A DNA stretch of 7,359 nucleotides from an uncultured Desulfobacterales bacterium. Its GTDB lineage: Bacteria; Desulfobacterota; Desulfobacteria; Desulfobacterales; G020354645. The notes under the pieces are model-generated. The model ran no database searches. It was not told the origin of the DNA and saw only the letters and a program-made list of their open reading frames with translations. How positions within the stretch are numbered: position 1 is the stretch's first letter; the number at the start of each line of letters is the position of its first letter. Location of the stretch: contig CAMYNZ010000188.1 in the NCBI GenBank assembly GCA_947259865.1, positions 1-7,359 of the forward strand, given 5' to 3'. Below are positions 4,792 to 7,359 of this stretch, piece by piece. Both the position numbers and the translations under genes were made by a program.

Positions 4792-7359
4792 TTAGATTCT
4801 GTGAAGTTCAAGAGGGTGGGCCGACATTTTTTGGTTGGCTGTTTTTAATTGCTGCACCCCGGAAATCACCGCCACGGCCTTTGCCTGATTTTGGGAATCA
4901 AAATATTTTTCGGCCGTCCGCAGAACCTGTTTGCGGGTTAACGCGAGGATTCTTTCCTTATAGTCCTGACGCGCTTCATCCGAAAGTGAAATAATCTCGC
5001 GGTAAAACGCTTTACGGGCTGCGGCTCCCGGGGCATCCGGCTTATCGATATCCGCACATATCTGTAAAATGGCCTCATTGATATCTTCTTCGCTGTAGTC
5101 GCCTGACCGAATAAAGTCAGCAGCCTGGTTAAATACATTCAATGTCGAAACAATGTGGGGGTCCCGGTAGGAGGCAAAACTAAACAGGCCGTCTTCGGAA
5201 TTGTAAACGGCAAAACCACCATAAGCGCCCCCTTTTTCGCGGATTTCGCGGTGCAAATACATGGATCGAAGAATTTTGCTTATCACCGCCAGGGCGGGAG
5301 CATCTTCGTGCGCCATGCGAACGGTCTCAAAAGACTGGGCCACAAATGAGACCGCTGTAGCGGTGCTCCATCCTTCCCGGGGAATTTTATTTTCAGTATC
5401 AATGGTTGGGGAACTGAACGTATTTTTTAATTTGGTCGTGTCGACGGTGCCGCTTAATTGCTTTTCTATATCGGCCAGCATGGCAACCGCCTTTGCAAAT
5501 GCAGCTTCTTCGCCTATCAAGGCCATTTTGACATTGTCGCGGCCAAACAGATTTTTACCGATGGCGGTTAACTCGGCCGCGACGGATTGTAAGCCTGTCT
5601 CCGTCAGGTCATCAGTAAGGGTTTTGATTGTTTGGACCAGATGAATTCCGCTCCAGATTTCGCTCAGCCGCCTGGCAGTCGAAAAATTCATGGTTGCGCG
5701 CGAAATGGCCAGGCGGTGCCCGTTGTGTATGATCATGGCTTCCAAATTTGCCCGGTATTCCAGCAGGAGGTTCTTTAATCGGCTCAGATTCGAAAAATCG
5801 AAATGTAAGAGCAACTCTTCAAAAATTTCAAACATCGCGGCCTGATTTCGAACCAGGCATTTGGTGCTAAAAGAAATAAAGGGAACACAAGCGCCGGCGC
5901 CGTCAAATCCGGTGCGGGCATGGGCCGACAACCGCAGTCCGCCGGTATACAGATCAATGCGTTGTGCCATATCGGTATAATCCTGCAGGGCGGTCCCCAT
6001 TTTCGGCAGGGCAAAGCAAAAAAAAGGCACAAGCGGTAAAAGCTGTTTTTTCACCGAGCCGACGCCGGCAGCCATTGCCAGGTAGAAAATACCGGAGGTC
6101 GGCTGTTCGTAACCGTTGGCCGCAATATCGGGAAAGGAAGTCGAGGCGTTAACCCGGGGCACGGCCGGCGGAATGTCTTCCCGGACCAGGGTGGGCAGAG
6201 AGGATACATCTTCGTCCGTCTCCTGCAGCTTTATGAGTAATTCCGAATCCAGGATAAGTTTTTCAAGATCCGAACGCGACATGTTGGCTTTAATCTTCTC
6301 AAGTTCCGCTGCCAGCCGGTCCCTTTCTTTGTCTTCCATGGTTTGATCGGGCACCAGCCTAAAGAGAACCCGATGCGTGTTTTGAAGAAAATATTTTTTT
6401 ATGTGCTCTTCGAAAAAGGGGCCTTTAGACATGCTAGCCCGCAATTTTTTCAGATCGTCATCCAGCCGCAGCCTGCTGACGGGATCACCCTCGTGAAGCC
6501 AGCTTCCGGCGATAACCAGCAGCTGTTTGATACCGAAGGGATACGGGCTGTTGGTCACCTCTTTGCGATGAAACTCCACCTGATGAATTGCAGATTCGAT
6601 CAGTTTATCGTCAATTCCTTCAGTGACCAGCTCGTTTAGCGTATCGAAGATGATCGTTTCTACCTCCGGACCGTCGGATTTTGTCACATCTTTCAATCCG
6701 CATACGAACATCGTATCCCTGTTCTCTGCATCGAAACCGGCGGCATCACACAGTGCGGTTCCAAGCTGGGAGTCAATCAGCGCTTTTCGCAGGGGCGAAG
6801 CGGCATTTCCCATCAGGATCTGTTCCAGGAGCGTCAGAACCAGGACCTCAAAGGTGTCTTTTATGTCCGTGGTTAACCAGGCCACGCATATTTGATATTT
6901 TTTTGATGGATTTTCATTTTTGTCCAGGGGATAGGGAAAATCAGCTCTTTGCGGTTGGCGCCAGCGCGGCTGAGCGGGTACTTTTGAATCCGGATCAATT
7001 CTTTCAAATTTATCCAGAATTTTATCCTGTATAAAAGACAGGTGATTTTTCAACGGCAAATTTCCGTAGGTATAGAAAAATGCATTGCTGGGATGATAAT
7101 AGCGCCTGTGGAAAGCCATGAGTTGATCGTACGTCAGCCCGGGGATTTCAGCCGGCTCGCCGCCGGAGTTGTTGCTGTAAGTCGTCGAAGGGTAAAGGGT
7201 TTTTAAAAGGGAGCGGGCCATCACCTGATCCGGTGAAGACATAGCGCCTTTCATCTCGTTATAGACCACGCCTTTGTAAACCAGACGCGTTGAATCATCG
7301 CTATTTAAATCACCTTCAAGTTCGAGACGGTGGCCTTCCTGTTTAAAACTGAGTTCCTC
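4792..7359 (-). CDS. PreP-like M16C zinc metallopeptidase, C-terminal part (5' end beyond window)
   Basis: The open frame enters at the right edge and runs 855 residues to TAA 4794-4792. M16C peptidases of the presequence-protease type are about 970-1000 residues, so roughly 120-150 N-terminal residues are missing, including the expected HxxEH zinc motif. In the visible part, LVYKGVVYNEMKGAMSSPD (26-44) contains Glu35, the likely third zinc ligand. HRRYYHPSNAFFYTYGNL follows, typical of the end of the first M16 domain. Near the C-terminus, REKGGAYGGFAVYNSEDGLF has Arg707 and Tyr713, the Arg/Tyr pair that the second half of the clamshell contributes to the active site, followed by FASYRDP. Such enzymes enclose and degrade oligopeptides up to a few tens of residues. 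Location cannot be judged without the N-terminus. No internal stop or frameshift is seen. The acyl-CoA dehydrogenase gene lies 48 bp downstream, suggesting co-transcription without an obvious functional link. Confidence 0.92.
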   Translation of the reverse strand, partial: EELSFKQEGHRLELEGDLNSDDSTRLVYKGVVYNEMKGAMSSPDQVMARSLLKTLYPSTTYSNNSGGEPAEIPGLTYDQLMAFHRRYYHPSNAFFYTYGNLPLKNHLSFIQDKILDKFERIDPDSKVPAQPRWRQPQRADFPYPLDKNENPSKKYQICVAWLTTDIKDTFEVLVLTLLEQILMGNAASPLRKALIDSQLGTALCDAAGFDAENRDTMFVCGLKDVTKSDGPEVETIIFDTLNELVTEGIDDKLIESAIHQVEFHRKEVTNSPYPFGIKQLLVIAGSWLHEGDPVSRLRLDDDLKKLRASMSKGPFFEEHIKKYFLQNTHRVLFRLVPDQTMEDKERDRLAAELEKIKANMSRSDLEKLILDSELLIKLQETDEDVSSLPTLVREDIPPAVPRVNASTSFPDIAANGYEQPTSGIFYLAMAAGVGSVKKQLLPLVPFFCFALPKMGTALQDYTDMAQRIDLYTGGLRLSAHARTGFDGAGACVPFISFSTKCLVRNQAAMFEIFEELLLHFDFSNLSRLKNLLLEYRANLEAMIIHNGHRLAISRATMNFSTARRLSEIWSGIHLVQTIKTLTDDLTETGLQSVAAELTAIGKNLFGRDNVKMALIGEEAAFAKAVAMLADIEKQLSGTVDTTKLKNTFSSPTIDTENKIPREGWSTATAVSFVAQSFETVRMAHEDAPALAVISKILRSMYLHREIREKGGAYGGFAVYNSEDGLFSFASYRDPHIVSTLNVFNQAADFIRSGDYSEEDINEAILQICADIDKPDAPGAAARKAFYREIISLSDEARQDYKERILALTRKQVLRTAEKYFDSQNQAKAVAVISGVQQLKTANQKMSAHPLELHRI

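Overview
The window looks like chromosomal DNA from an anaerobic deltaproteobacterium, most plausibly a Desulfobacterales-type Desulfobacterota. This is inferred from selenocysteine (Sec) use, the fatty-acyl-CoA and crotonase gene content, and AT-rich intergenic spacers filled with short degenerate repeats. I could not run any search, so the lineage is a judgement. Nothing resembles a phage, an insertion sequence, a CRISPR array or an rRNA/tRNA gene.

Layout: (1) 1-186 is intergenic and holds a perfect 14-bp inverted repeat and a repeat-like stretch. (2) 187-717 (-) is a small thioredoxin-like protein. An ordinary gene caller would truncate it or miss it, because its active site is encoded by two in-frame TGA codons, read here as Sec-Pro-Gly-Sec (UxxU). 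A hairpin right after the first TGA is a good bacterial SECIS candidate. (3) 798-1595 (-) is an enoyl-CoA hydratase/isomerase (crotonase) family protein, 80 bp upstream of the selenoprotein gene on the same strand and probably co-transcribed with it. (4) 1596-1831 is a divergent promoter region with a near-consensus sigma-70 promoter for the crotonase and a palindrome that could be an operator. (5) 1832-3268 (+) is an amidase-signature hydrolase with an intact Ser-cisSer-Lys triad. (6) 3269-3579 is a convergent spacer without a gene, containing an inverted pair of CTAAAGT-type repeat clusters. (7) 3580-4743 (-) is an acyl-CoA dehydrogenase whose catalytic Glu sits at the isovaleryl/long-chain-type position. 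(8) 4792-7359 (-) is the C-terminal 855 residues of a PreP-like M16C zinc metallopeptidase, whose N-terminus lies beyond the right edge.

The M16C peptidase and acyl-CoA dehydrogenase genes (48-bp gap, same strand) form one likely operon. The crotonase and selenoprotein genes form another. The acyl-CoA dehydrogenase and crotonase suggest acyl-CoA oxidation, but neither substrate can be read from sequence. The main discovery is the double-Sec UPGU protein at 187-717. Its reading frame continues through both TGAs, and the sequence on each side has the expected thioredoxin-fold layout.
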